Shown in pieces: positions 1-12,465 of a DNA stretch of 64,000 nucleotides. Both the position numbers and the translations under genes were made by a program. A model generated the notes under the pieces. It saw only the letters and a list, made by a program, of their open reading frames with translations, ran no database searches and was not told the origin of the DNA. This DNA is from Pithys albifrons albifrons (lineage: Eukaryota; Chordata; Aves; Passeriformes; Thamnophilidae), in the NCBI RefSeq assembly GCF_047495875.1, contig NC_092461.1, forward strand, positions 88,048,931 through 88,112,930, given 5' to 3'. The first letter of the stretch is position 1; every line of letters starts with the position of its first letter.

Positions 1-720
1 AGCATCAGGCTGGCTGTGGCTGATGGAGGTTGAGGCCTGGGGTAAGATCCTTAGGCTGTGGAGCTGTTTTCATTGTGCATCACTGAGAAGCTAAAAAAAA
101 AATTGGAGATTGTTAAAGTACCTGGGCATAAATCACCTACTGCTAAGGAAAGTAGTGGAGACAATGTATACTAAAGTTACTTCCCTGGTGGAAATATTAT
201 GTAAAAAATCATATTTATTAAGGAGTGTTTAAGTAAACATTGTTAGAACTGGTGGCTTCTGTGCCATACCAGCACTTGACTGGTCGCTGAAGGCCCATTT
301 TGCAGACAGCAGGAGGTACACAGGGAAGAGCATATTAGCAGGAGTCAGCATTTCTCTGCCATAAGTACTTTCTTTGACCAGAGAGTAAGAAACTACTGAC
401 AATTAGAAATGTGGATGCTAGGAATCTCTGATACGGTGCTTAGAGCCCAAGTAGCCTTTAGCTTTGTTACCACCCTGAAACAAAACTCTAGTTACTGGTT
501 GCCCAAAGGTGTTTTCCACGGAATTGATTTCTGCTTATCCTGCCCACCAGCCCCATGGTGCTCAGCAACAGCCACGCTCATGAGCACACGAGTTGTCAAA
601 ATAGTGGAATAATAAAGATGCATTTTAATTATTCCAATAAATTACTTGGACAAACACTGGCATATTCCAAAAGTCCATTATTACATTAGTTATCCCCAAG
701 TCCACTTATGTTATGTAATT

Positions 721-790
721 TGAGTATGATTTAGGGGATTTAAGTGCAATTTGGAAGATATGAGTGTAACTTGGGGGATTTAAGTGAGCC
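721..790. repeat. Degenerate two-unit tandem repeat, period 40 bp
   Basis: Two units start at 721 and 761. Both open with TGAGT and share the core GGGGATTTAAGTG or GGGGGATTTAAGTG at the same offset. The sequence just upstream (about 690-712) carries a partly inverted version of the same words (ATCCCCAAGTCCACTTA). The segment may be a relic of a small inverted-repeat element, but no clean termini are visible. Confidence 0.5.
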
Positions 791-2680
791 ATAAAGTTAA
801 GCTGTGGACTAAGTGAAACCTGAACGTGGATGATAATACTCAAGGAACTTAACCACCACTCACCGTGCTCCCAGTGTGCGAGGATGCAGCAGGAGCACTG
901 GAAACAACATAGGGAACACCAGAAGAGACACAGTGTAATCTTCAAATGGAACACAGAGTTCGAGGGTCATTTTGATCTCCCTCTCCATCCAGCAACAGTT
1001 TCTGACAGTTAATATCTCTCGTATCACCCACCTTTACACAAAAAATGGGAGGAGGAGGATCTCCACGCATTGTCTATCCAAGGACATCAAAGTCTTTTGC
1101 AAACGATTCTTAAGTCAATTCTGAATTGACTCTTTGTTGCATAAAATCATTATGATAATAAGAGCTGTTTTGCGGAGTTTCTTCAAGCACAGGGTAATTC
1201 AGGGAAAGTCAAAAGCAGGTATTCTTAGTGCACTGGCTCCTTTTACTTGGTTTTAAAATACTGCGGTCACTATCAGTTAGAGCTGATATTTTCCATTCAC
1301 ACTTCACATCTGTGGAGTAAAGAACATGACTCGAAATCATTGCAGCCTTCAAAATATTATAGTTATTCCAAATAGGTCAATAACACAAAATAAATAGTAC
1401 AGAAATTAAATAAAAATAAATAGTACAATAATTCAAAATTGTAAAATCAATCAAGAAGGTCCACTATGTAACATCCACTCAAAGGGCTTCAACACTTCCA
1501 GGATTCTGGATTATGCTCTTTATTCAACTGAATTTTCAGAATAAAAGGTAAGCGACTCCACGGCTTTTATTGGCTATGGGTAGGTTTTAAGGTATCCTCA
1601 CAATTCTGACTCCAATGCCTTTTAAATAATAAGCACTGAAGGACTCAGTTTCTCTTCACTTGCTGCTTTTCCCTTCACTTAGGGCCATTGCTCACTATGA
1701 AAACACCTGTGGCTCTCCAGACTGATCTCAGTGTGAAGCAGTTGACCCTAGTACTTGGGGAGAAAACTGCTTTCATGATGGCTGCCATTGCTCTTATTGC
1801 AAAAAAAAATTATGATAAAGGGATGGAAAATTAATATTATGAACTTGAACACTATATATTTGAAATATATATATATATAAATGTAATTGCTAGTGATGTT
1901 AGATTCATGTACAAATATTCTTTTCAAAGTTAAAGATGTTGCTCTTTAACTGTGACACCAAAAAAAGTGACTTACCTTAAAAAGTCCAAATTTAAAGATT
2001 GGGCATTTCACACATAGGGCAATTTAAGAAAGATCCATTTTGGTGAATGGAAAAAACCCCTAAACCAATGGAAAATAATGAAAGTTATTTGTGATAGCTG
2101 TCCTTGGAGGATTCAGCATGTGGGACACCTGAAGGCTGATGGATCAATCTCTCTGTCGCATGACAGAAGAAGCAAAAGAAGTTAAAATCTCCCAGCACAC
2201 TGTGCTTACTGTCTCACTGTTCTGCCAGCCTGACTGATCCTCAGAGCAGCTTCCGATGTGGAATCAGAGGATCAGGCAGACTACCAACCAGACCAAAGAA
2301 TCATTTTTACCGGAAACTATGAGTCATTTTTTGCCAAAGAACAATTAAATTCTTCTTAATGAGAGCCAGCCGCTCACAAACCTGTGATGGAAAGCAATGC
2401 TGCCAGAGAGACTGTGCAGGGGTTTTGCTGCACCTCAGAAAGATGTAAATGATTAAAAAAAAGAAAATCTCTTTTTTTCTTTTTATTTGTTTTTCCCACT
2501 GAGCAGCATGTTTTCTTGTTTAGTCAGTACTAAGGTAGGCAGGCTGTGCAGTGTCACATTTTAATTACAGAGAAGACTTCACAGGTAGTTCTGTCACTAC
2601 ACTGAGGGAATGCAACGACTACCACAGAAGAAGGAAGTATATCTATTTTGCTCAACTGTGTACAGGTGCCTATAGAGGGG

Positions 2681-2709
2681 AAAAACAAACAAACAAACAA
2701 AAAAAAAAA
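2681..2709. repeat. (AAAC)n / poly-A simple repeat
   Basis: Four AAAC-type units run into a stretch of A residues. This is a simple low-complexity repeat with no gene or retroposon visible directly upstream. Confidence 0.85.
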
Positions 2710-5700
2710 TCCCGCATCTTCTCTTTGCCCAGACCTTACAATACAGTTTAAATAAATAAGGGAGAAATTAGTCTTCAGAGGTGCTCTGATGAAAACAAAG
2801 TGTATAATATACAAGAAAAAACCCTGAGATATAACTGTTAAGAGAATGTAAAAAACTTGAAGAATGAATGAATGTGAATCTAGGATAAATAAACAAGTTT
2901 GCTCCTCCTAATCACAGTAATAGATAAACTCTTCTGGAGGACCTTTTACAAATACCAAGTTTTTATCTCAAAACCTCCTTACTGAATACACAGTATCCAT
3001 CCATAGAAAATATTTCCCAGGAAATGCTGAAAGACAGATTTTTTTCTTTTCCTAGTTGAAAGACATTTATTACGAGAAATACCAGTAACAAGCTATATCT
3101 TGAAGAGTCTTTTATTGTTTGTTTTCAATTGCTATAGACTTAAAAATTACTTGCAGAGACACAGTATAGGCCATGCCAGAAAATACTGGAGTTATCCCAA
3201 ATAATTGGCTTTAAAATATTAGAACTATTGAGGAAGAAGAAAGAATTTATGTTTTACAAAGGTATGTATCAAGAAGCATGCTGAATGTTTATTAACTTCT
3301 CATTTTTGTCCAAAGCCTGTCTGATAAAATCTATTTAAATTTATTTATGTTTTCATTTTCTTTAGGAGCTTGCACCTGTTCTAGAAAAATCTTTGAAGAA
3401 GTTAGTGAAAGGAGTGTCATAGCAGAGGTGGTTTTCTCTCGGTATGCTGGGAATCAAACCAGTTCTTAGTCTGAAAAGAACTAAAAAAAGTAGTGTGATG
3501 TTTTTATTAGACTACATAAAATATTTAAATCCATGTTTAACAGCCTGTTTGTGTGCACATGCATCATATCATTCTTTTAGATTCCTTGAAAATATTTGAC
3601 ACTCTCTTGGACCACTGCAGGGTTGTGAAAATACAGAACTTTTTCACAAGCTGAAGAGCACAGAGTTGTTGGTCTTAGTTCATGGTTCTCCACATAGTCT
3701 ACAAATGCAATTCCCTTCTCATTTCTGTTACAATATTACATACATTTTTCAGAAGAGTTGTCTCCTTTCACAGAATTCTATTCTTAGATCTGCTGACATG
3801 AAAAATAGGAATTTGAGGCTAGATAATCTCTTTTTTCCAATTCTATAAATCCCATTAGTGAAACTTCTTTGAAGAAATTAACTGTTCACTGATCTGAGCT
3901 TAAGCTCAGTAGAATAATGACAGGACAGACACCACTACCCTGTGCATTAAAACAGCAGTACTTGCAGGTGATTCAAAAAATCCACAAGCTGAGCTGAATT
4001 TTTGAGTCTATCAACTAAGTCTGCTGACTTCAAACTAAAACTAAATATGATATAGTTTGACAACTACTGTTTCAAACAATCCTTATAATAAACTATAAAC
4101 CATAGCATGATTCTCACTTTACAACATCACTGAAGTAAGGGACCGTGGACTAATACCATAACACATCGATATTTTGGTCACTTGAGCTTTTCCCACTTCA
4201 TCAGAAATTAATAAAAAATAATAACCTTCTGTCCTGACTTGTCACAAATTTCCTTACAAGCCTCAAAATTTTGCTTTTAAAATGAAGATTGCTTAATATG
4301 AAATTGCAACATAACACCTGAAATTAAATTATCATAGGGTTTGGTGTTTTGAGTTGGATTTTGTTTGTTTGTTTCTTCCTGGGACTCAGGGAGTCAAGAT
4401 TTTTTAAAATTCAGAGGAAACAAATAAAAAACCAATCAAACCATTACAACAGCCCCCCTCTCAGTCATAATAAAATTTTAAGGTATGGTAGACCAAAATA
4501 ATGAAAAGTTTTTAAGTGGAAGCAATTGCTACTCCAGTTTACCTTCTAAAATATATTTATATTGTTCATTCTATGAATCAATAAATTCCATAATATTTTA
4601 GCAGTCCCTATAGTCATAACTGAAATTATTTTTAAAGGATTATCTGCAGTGGAAATTTGGAAAGACTGATAACCTGAGGTACAATGAATGATAACTAAAC
4701 ACAAATAAAGTTTACTTACTGTACTATGAACAGTGCTTGCGGGGGAACTACATATTGGCTAAAGGACATACCTTCATTTTTTCCTGGATGCTTTTTTGCT
4801 CAGCAAAAGACAAACAAAAATATATCTGTAGAGAGAGTTTTTGTCTCTACTAGCCTGCTTACACTGCCCACTTCAAATGAGGATTTTTTAAAAAAAATTA
4901 TAGTCGTGCATCCAGAAATCTCTACGGTTATGAATTCTTCATTTTCTTTGGCATTCATACCATCCTAGATTATTCTTTATCCTTCCTAACCTAGTGACAT
5001 TGGAAAATAAGAATTACTGATTACTGACATGGTAAAGAGTTGCTATCATGACATACCATTTCCTTCAGGCACACATCTTTTTCCACTGCACTTATTCAGA
5101 AAATGACTGCTGGAATGGGAATGTGATCAACACAGCTTCCTTAGTCAGAGCATAAGACTTACATTAAAAGGTATTTCATCTACCTTCAGAGGAGTGTGAG
5201 CACATCTACTCAAAAACTTCAGAACTGACCCATAGGTTCCAAACTGCCTGAAGTTCTGATCCATATCCCCATGTATCTGTATCTCCTGCATTTTAGATGC
5301 TGTTTCTTAACCATTATTTTCATTGACCCAGTAGTTGTTGAACTATACAGTGAAGAAGTACTAAATATTCAGTTGTTGACCCATGTGTCATTCTTAAGGC
5401 CACTGTGCCTAAAAACTAACAGTGTAAAGGAACAGTTGTTGGGTAGATGTCTAGGTGATAGGGTGGTTGAAAGGAAGATCATGATTAATCACTTTTGGAG
5501 GGATGTATTGTCCTGTGGTAGAATCTCTCTTGAAACCAGTCGACTATTTGATTCACTTTAAGCCAAATGTCTCAAGCAGTTCCTTCACATTTTGTGAGAA
5601 GAATCAGAATTTGCTATGATATTCTAGATTTTCACATTCCATAGCATTCATAATTTAGTATATAAAGTTTCTGATACTTCTTGCAGGTTTGTGATAGTCT

Positions 5701-8240
5701 TCCATATGTTCTCCTTTACGGTTCTTGCTTCCTATCTTGACAATGTTTAACATCAAAAGAAAATGTAAAGTTCTTAAAAATCAACACTGATTTTATTAGC
5801 AGCTCATTGCCAGCTCATACTAATAGCCAATAAGATTTATTTCACCTTCATCTAGATAAATTTTAATCAAACTGGGCTTTTCTCAAAACTAAGATAGTTT
5901 GCATTCATGCATCAGCTTTGACAGTGCTTTCACTAGGGAAATGGAGACATAACAAAAAAACCTTTGAAATGGGGTAAGATTCTTCCTTAACATTACATCC
6001 AAAATGTTTTACTGTGGCTCTGACATGAACTTAGATCAAATGAATTAAACTCACCATCTAGGAAATTTCCTGGTCTGTCTAGACAGTAACTTCCATTTAC
6101 AGTCTAGTGAAGTTGTGTCATTTTACAATGGGAATGCAATTCCTTGAAGGTTAATAATACTTCAGTGTTCTCCCAGAATTTTCTTTTTTGTGAAGGCACT
6201 GTCCTCTAAAATTTATATAAATGCTGGGAAGAGACTTCTGGAGCACTGTAATACAATGAGATTTTGTAAATGCTTTCAGGAACACATTTCAGGAGCAAAG
6301 TTGACACTAAAACACAGCAAGAGAATGAAGGAAATGGAAATTCAAAATGTAGCTACAATAACTCAGTCCTTGATTATAATGATGCTAAATGTATTCTTGT
6401 GCTGCACTGTAGTCACAAGACCACTGATCTGATGTGTGAAACCAACATTCAGAATCACAGTTTGCTCAGCTTACTCAGTTGACACTCACAATTTCTTCCC
6501 AATATACAAAAGACTTGACAGACCTACCAGGCCACATAGACAACTTACCTACTTTTCTCCCCAGCTGAATACCACAGGTTTCAAAACAATTTACCATTTA
6601 CCATGCAAGCCCATTTATTGTTCCAAATACAGAAAAAAATCTCAAAAGCTGTTATTCAATGAAATTATTTCTCTCAACTGTTACATAGCACCTCCATAGC
6701 TTCTGGTTAAGTATATCCATTTAAGAACAGTGAAAGCTCATTGAATAACTGTACATTGATTAATGACTCATCAGTGCTGGGGAAGAGGAGGGAAGTCAGA
6801 GATGCCTGGAGATATCCAGTTACTCATTTTTTAAAAGGTCCCCCATATTTCACCATCAACAGTACCAGATTATGACAAAATATTTTATACAAGAGCTATA
6901 TACAAAAAGAAGTCAGTGCTAGCTCCCAAAAACAGGTTTGATAGCAAAATATTAGCCATATAACCTTAGGTGAAAAAGAATCAATATCTTTAACTCTTAG
7001 CAATTGTGGGATTAGAACAAAGTCGGTGGAATATTTCCATGAACTCTGCAAACTTCTCCACATGGCCAAGGTTCAAGAGATTTTCCAGAAGAGTACAAGA
7101 TCTGTTTACTTAAAAAGCTTTTGACTACTATTACCATGTTTTGGGTTTTTAAAAATGTATTTATAATAATTTATTCTATAATAGGGAAATGAAAGCAAAT
7201 ATGAACTGTAAATAAATAAATACAAAATATAAAAGGGTACTTTAGATAATATGCAGAGAAAATAATTCTAATTATTCCAAACAATGTCATAATGGCAATA
7301 CGGAACTTTCTGAGCTGAAGATTTTTCAGATAAGAATCAGCATTTCTAGTATATAACTTCTAGCATTGTTTGAGCTTCAGATTACAGTTTGATTGCCAAA
7401 TTTAAAAAATCCCATAGTCAATACACTATGTTGCTATTATTGTGTCCTGATTTCATCTGGGATAGAACACCAGGTAAGTGGAAGAATATTGACCCTCCCA
7501 GCTAAAACCAAGACACATTCTTCAACAGATTTCAATATTAGAGGATTTTCAGAATTCAGTAATAATGGGGACACTTAGGACATAGACAGTTAAGAAAAAG
7601 AATAGGTGAGGTCTAATTCTTAGTTCCAGAAATCCCTTTACTTCAACTGGACAAGATCAGCAGCTTGTTCATTGATACAGTCACCTACCTCTTGTTCAGC
7701 TTTCAAATTTATTTTAAAAAATCAACACAAATCTCCAAAAATTATTTAATGTGACAGGTTTTATATGAGGGGCCATAAATGCCTAGATAAGACTTTGCTT
7801 CTGCATATTTATTTTCTCTAGATGATACTGTTGTTCCACACTTTCTCCATCTTTTTTTCAGAGAGTCTTGGTTAATTTTCTTTCCAGAAAAAGCGAATCC
7901 TCAGATTACATTGGTGCAAATAATCTGCACTTTTCCTGTATTTTACCACTGAAACCAAAGAGGTTTCTACAGTGACTGAAAGGACTGTGTGATCGTCTTA
8001 CTTATTTAACTCACTTCACTTATATGAAAACTGAGGCAACCTTCTCACTAACTCCAGACTTTCTCAGTGTAAGTTTGCTCAGCACTGATTTTTTTTATTA
8101 TATTTTTCAGTAATTCACACAAGAATTTTGTGAAAACAGAAAATTCTCAGCATGCTGTTCTACTAGGTAAAGAGGCTGATTGGACAAACCAGTACAAATT
8201 GTATTGTGAGTCCTCTAGACTGCTGACTATTGTACATGGT

Positions 8241-8266
8241 CGTTTTTTTCATACGTTTTTTTCATA
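8241..8266. repeat. 13-bp perfect tandem duplication
   Basis: The 13-mer CGTTTTTTTCATA occurs twice in direct succession. It looks like a small slippage duplication. Confidence 0.85.
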
Positions 8267-10091
8267 AAGTGTCAAACTTTATACCAAAGTCTTCTCAAAT
8301 ATAACCTAGGTTTCATTGTATTCCAGAAGACAAATCCTCTGAATAAAAAATTTTGCAAGCATATAATGCTTGGTTTCATTTTTCCCCAACTCTGTTGGAA
8401 TTGTTCTTAAAGGAAGTAATTTAAAGATAGACTTAATTCCACATTTCTTTAGAACCATCAAAAATGACTTTGTAAATCCCCTAAAATGGATCAAGATGGA
8501 TAAAATGTATGATATTGAATTCTATTTACAATAAAATTTGCGTTCAGAAGCATGAGTCAAAGTATTTCACTTTGTCAGTATCCATTAACTCCAGGCTTCT
8601 CCAGCAGAAAATGAAGACTATCAGACGCTGCTCATAAATACAAAAAAAGATAAAGTGATATCCACAAATTATTATTTCTTCATCTTTTTCAAATACTTCT
8701 GACTTCACAGATCCTATATACTTAGCTCTGTTCAAATCTATGTAGGGCATTATAAAATGTTCAAACAACCCATTATAAGATGTGTTTTATCATGTTCTCT
8801 CTAATCATGAGAGATTCCTCAAAAGTGTAAATCATATTTTCTTAACCTTAAAAGGTATCATATTCAGACTGAAGCCTGTCAGGCAGAGTCTGAAAGAGAT
8901 AAAATACAGTCTGCATATATCAACCCATGAATACCTATTTGAGATACTTCTTTCCTTTCTCAATCTTTCAGGCACTTCAACATTTACAGTCAATGTATTA
9001 TGAGGTGAAAGCAGGAAATGGAAATTCTCTTAAGGCTAAATAAAGAAAGTTATTCTGGCTTTAGCCTTTTACCCTCCATAATAGTTAGTATGCAGAACAG
9101 ATAAATACTGTAAAATATACCAAAAGGAACAAATTGAAATCCCAACTGAGTTGTCCGACTCCCAGAAAGCAGATGTATATACATGGTTGAATTATTATAT
9201 GAGCTCCACATTTCTGAAAATACTATACATTTACAGAGTACACCACAAACCACCAGTAAACATTTTGATTTTATAGATCACAAAATTTTATTTGCTCAAG
9301 ATGAGGCAAGGCCTGCATGAAACTAAAATCAAATATTCAAATAAAAACATACATAATTTATAATCTAGAGTTGCTTGTGGAGAATATTTAACCAAGGCTG
9401 TTTTCTGTTGAAATAAACCCACATGAAACATTAAATTCAGCAAAATCAAAACATTGCATTTTCTTCATAACTAAATATCCTTCTTGGAAATTCAATAAAA
9501 CATTTCATCTTTGACCCTTCAAGAGGGAAAAGGACTTCTCTCAATTTTCACAAAATAAGAAAAAATATTTTCCTTAGAAATATTTAGATTTCAACCATTG
9601 ATGTTAACACAGAACAGGGAGGGAGAATTATACATTTAAAAATGGAATTCTGTAGGTCTTCTTTGCTTTTGTTTTATTTTTTTAATTACAAAAGAAAGCA
9701 GTAAGTATGGAAGTACATTAAAACCCTTGAATTGTGGATATCATCAAAACATTTTACGTATTAACACAGAACTCTATGTTTACATACACAATGCATTTCT
9801 ATGGTGTTAAGTTGGGGTGCCCAAAAATTTGATCTTAGAGGGGTTTTTTGTGTTTTCACAGTTCTGAAGATCTTGAAAGTGAGTCTTCAGTAAAGTTGGA
9901 AGGGCCTGTCACAATGCCTGAATCTCCACTGACACAGTTACACTGTGCCTTTAGGTGAGGCTTTAAGAGCCTTTTACCTCTATTGTTAAACAAAACACTT
10001 GACTGCATCTAGTTTTGGGGTTTTCTTTTTCTGGTAGTTTATTTCGTGGTCCTTTTCATCAAAGGTTACAGTTACTAGAGGAATGGTGAAA

Positions 10092-10096
10092 CAAAG
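10092..10096 (+). repeat. 5' target-site duplication of solo LTR 1 (CAAAG)
   Basis: CAAAG lies immediately before the TG start of the LTR and is repeated exactly at 11004-11008 after its CA end. This is the signature of integrase-mediated insertion and fixes both ends of the element. Confidence 0.85.
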
Positions 10097-10833
10097 TGTT
10101 GTAGTTTTAAATGTTAATGAAATTCTCTCCCTGCCACTACAGAACTCAAAGCTAAATGCCCAATTTCCATGAACAATGGAGCAGCCCAGCCGCTTTGAAT
10201 GCTGAGTTGAGCACTGTGAGTTAAGGCTGGGAGTGGGGAGGAGTCAAAAACCGTCACTTTTTTTCACCAGACTGGACACGGGAAGGCGGTGGAGCTGGGT
10301 TGCCCTGTTTTTTCTTTTCCTTTTTTTTTTTTTTTGGTCATCTACAACCCTTGCTCAGCCTCTGCGATTCCAGGGGGAAGCGGATTGTGCCTGTCCAGTT
10401 TCCTTCATTGGGAGACGGGCCAGTGCGTGTTTTCTCCAGGCCTGCTGCCTGTGGCTCGGCCCCAGAGCTCCGCCCGGCAGCCTCGGGCCAGCTATGTGGG
10501 CAGGCGGGCACGGTGAGGCTCTGTTGTTTTGTGTTGCTCGTCGGAGAAAGAAGGGAGCTTTCCATCTCCATCATATATCCACGTGAGTCATTTCGGCCAG
10601 GTCATCGGCTGCCGACTGCCTTTGTGCCGGAGGAAAACTGAGCCACCTCACTGCCAGTCGAGGCACAGCGGCGACCCCTGCTGTCTGCAGATATTGTTGC
10701 ACCAGATAAGCAACAGACGCAAACTCAGTCTCACCTAAAGAGTCTTGGTTGGATTTTTTTGTTCTTCTCTTTGCGGGTGCCGTGTGGTTGTTTGTTTTTG
10801 TCTTGGTTATATATATGTATATATATGTATATG

Positions 10834-10865
<32 letters not shown>

Positions 10866-11003
10866 TTCGTTAAGAGCAGTTATCTTTCTTATATCCATTA
10901 AAGTTCCTTTTTCTTAAATTTAATAAGGAGTGAGTGATTATTGAGGAGGAATCCTCTCCTCTGGTTTTTGGGAAACATTTTAGTTTTCCCTCAAACTAAG
11001 ACA
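10097..11003 (+). mobile_element. Solo LTR 1 of an avian endogenous retrovirus, 907 bp
   Basis: The element begins TGTTGTAGTTTT and ends CTCAAACTAAGACA, giving canonical TG...CA termini with a perfect 5-bp duplication (CAAAG) on both sides. No gag, pol or env sequence lies next to it, so it is a solo LTR left by recombination. The middle (about 10350-10690) is much more GC- and CpG-rich than the surroundings, as expected for a retroviral promoter region. An ATTAAA polyadenylation-type signal sits at 10897-10902, downstream of a (TA)n tract. Its first 45 bases and last 30 bases match the LTR at 36748, so the two belong to one family. A 5-bp duplication is usual for ERVL- and some ERV1-type integrases, but the class is not proven. 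Open frames inside it are by-products of GC content. Confidence 0.88.
10808..10866. repeat. (TA)n/(TATG)n tract inside solo LTR 1
   Basis: About 59 bases of alternating TA interrupted by TATG units, lying about 137 bp before the LTR end. The related LTR at 36748 has a pure (AT)n tract at a comparable place, so the tract seems to belong to the family and to have grown in each copy independently. Confidence 0.9.
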
Positions 11004-11008
11004 CAAAG
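11004..11008 (+). repeat. 3' target-site duplication of solo LTR 1 (CAAAG)
   Basis: Exact copy of 10092-10096, directly after the terminal CA of the LTR. Confidence 0.85.
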
Positions 11009-11562
11009 GCAGAAGGCTAAAAGGCTGAACTCTGTTTACCTTAACACTTTTTATCTTCTGCACAGGGATATACTAACTACAAGAAGAGCTTTACACAGGA
11101 CTATATTTTCACACAGTTACACACAATTCTAAAACCTACACACACTATGCAAACTATCTAACATCACAAGGCTATAGCTAAATATTAATATATATTTCAC
11201 ACAATTGCTGGAACGAAACAGTCTTATTTATCATATTTTTAACTTTATAAAAAGAGCTCTTAAGATGTGTTCTTCCACAGAGCTTCTGCAGGCTTCTTCT
11301 CTCATTTCTGTACCAGCTCAAGGTCTCTAGACAAATTCCATTTTTATCTCAGAAGCTTGCACCTGCAAATTTTTCTTCAGTGCACTAGCTTGAAAATGTA
11401 TGTATTCCAACAAGGGCCAACACAATATTTGATCACAAAGCCATCAGTTCACTTCCTTTTTTTGCACAGACTTCTCAAAAATTCTCTAGATAAAAGTCTT
11501 ATCTGCAGTGCAAGCCCTGCAATAAGTAGTAACCCATACACATAATATTCAATTACCCATCT
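11009..11562. other. Unassigned stretch between solo LTR 1 and a CR1
   Basis: AT-rich, with no supported gene. It contains short CA-rich runs and a few TATA-like words near 11190. Nothing recognisable as a repeat family could be named. Confidence 0.5.
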
Positions 11563-12465
11563 GTGATTGTCTGGCAAATTGTCATTTATCTGGACTTCTG
11601 TAATGCCTTTGACACACTCCCCCACAGCATCCTTCTCTCCAAATCGGAGTTATATGGATTGGATTGGTGGACAGTTCAGTGGATGAGAAATTGTTTGCCT
11701 AGTCGTGTCTGGGGTAGTGGTCAGTGGCTCAATCTCCCAGTGGACATCAGAGACAAACTGCATCCCTCATGGCTCCATTTTGGGATCAGTGTTGTTTAAA
11801 ATCTTCATCAATGACACTGACACTGACTGATTGCACCCCCAGCAAGCTTGCAAACATCTGAGTGGTGCCTTCAACACACTTGAAGGAATGGGATACCATT
11901 TAGAGAGACCTGGACACGCTCAAGAAGTGGGTGCATGGGAACCTCTTGAGGTTCAATAAGGCCAAGTGCAAGGTCCTGCACCTGAGTCAGGGCAATTACC
12001 ACTACCAATACAGGCTGGGAGATGAAGAATTAGAAAGCAGCCCCGAGGAGAAGGACTTGTGGGAACTAAAGCCTGAGAGGCTGGACGTGAGCTGGCAACG
12101 TGCACTTGTAGCCCAGAAAGCCAAATGTATCCTGGGCTGCATCAAAAGCAACATGGTCAGCAGGTTGATGGAGGTGATTCTGTCCTCTACTGCTCGCGTG
12201 ACAACCTTCTTGGAATGCGGCTGGAGTCCTTAGCACAGAGAGGACATAGACCTGTTGGAACAAGTCCAGAGAATGGCCACAATAACAATCAGGAGGATGT
12301 AACACATCTTCTGTTAGGCTTTCCTAAGAGAGTTGAGGGTTGTTCAGCCTGAAGTAGAGAAAGCTCCAGGGAGACCTTATTCTGGTCTTTCAGTACTTTC
12401 AAGGGAACCTGTAAGAAAGATGAAGACAAACATTTTAACAGGGCCTGTTGCAACAGGATAAGGAG
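11563..12465 (+). mobile_element. CR1 LINE fragment, broken reverse-transcriptase ORF2
   Basis: Translation from 11563 gives a reverse-transcriptase palm segment containing [16 protein letters not shown], which matches the LDFxxAFDxxPH motif of CR1 ORF2. After frame changes, the frame at 11931-12233 continues with RFNKAKCKVLHLSQG, the SSPEEKDL block and a QKAKCILGCIKSN block, in the order seen in CR1 proteins. The part after 12233 is non-coding-like but still follows the CR1 C-terminal region to about 12465. Around 11820-11870 the expected FADDTKL catalytic segment is missing: the DNA goes from the SKLA-type codons straight to the following AGTGGTGCC block. The element is 5'-truncated, frameshifted and has no recognisable 3' tail. 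It is an old, dead LINE copy. Boundaries are approximate. Confidence 0.88.

Larger units (their letters stand above)
1..10096. other. AT-rich non-genic stretch
   Basis: No exon, RNA gene or recognisable transposon was found in these 10 kb. All open frames are under about 100 codons and none resembles a known protein. The sequence is AT-rich and mostly unique. Minor features are a degenerate 40-bp tandem repeat near 721, a short (AT)n near 1865, an (AAAC)n/A run at 2681 and a 13-bp duplication at 8241. It may be intergenic or part of a long intron, and the window alone does not decide which. Confidence 0.6.

Noticed and set aside
1545..1575. Inverted repeat AATAAAAG / CTTTTATT
   Set aside because: An 8-bp AT-rich stem is expected by chance in this composition.
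2228..2279. Inverted repeat CTGATCCTC / GAGGATCAG with a loop of nearly 30 bases
   Set aside because: Short stem and long loop, with no other sign of an RNA gene or transposon end.
10233..10738. Cluster of open frames up to 117 codons on both strands
   Set aside because: They lie inside the GC-rich core of a solo LTR where stops are rare. There is no similarity to viral or host proteins.
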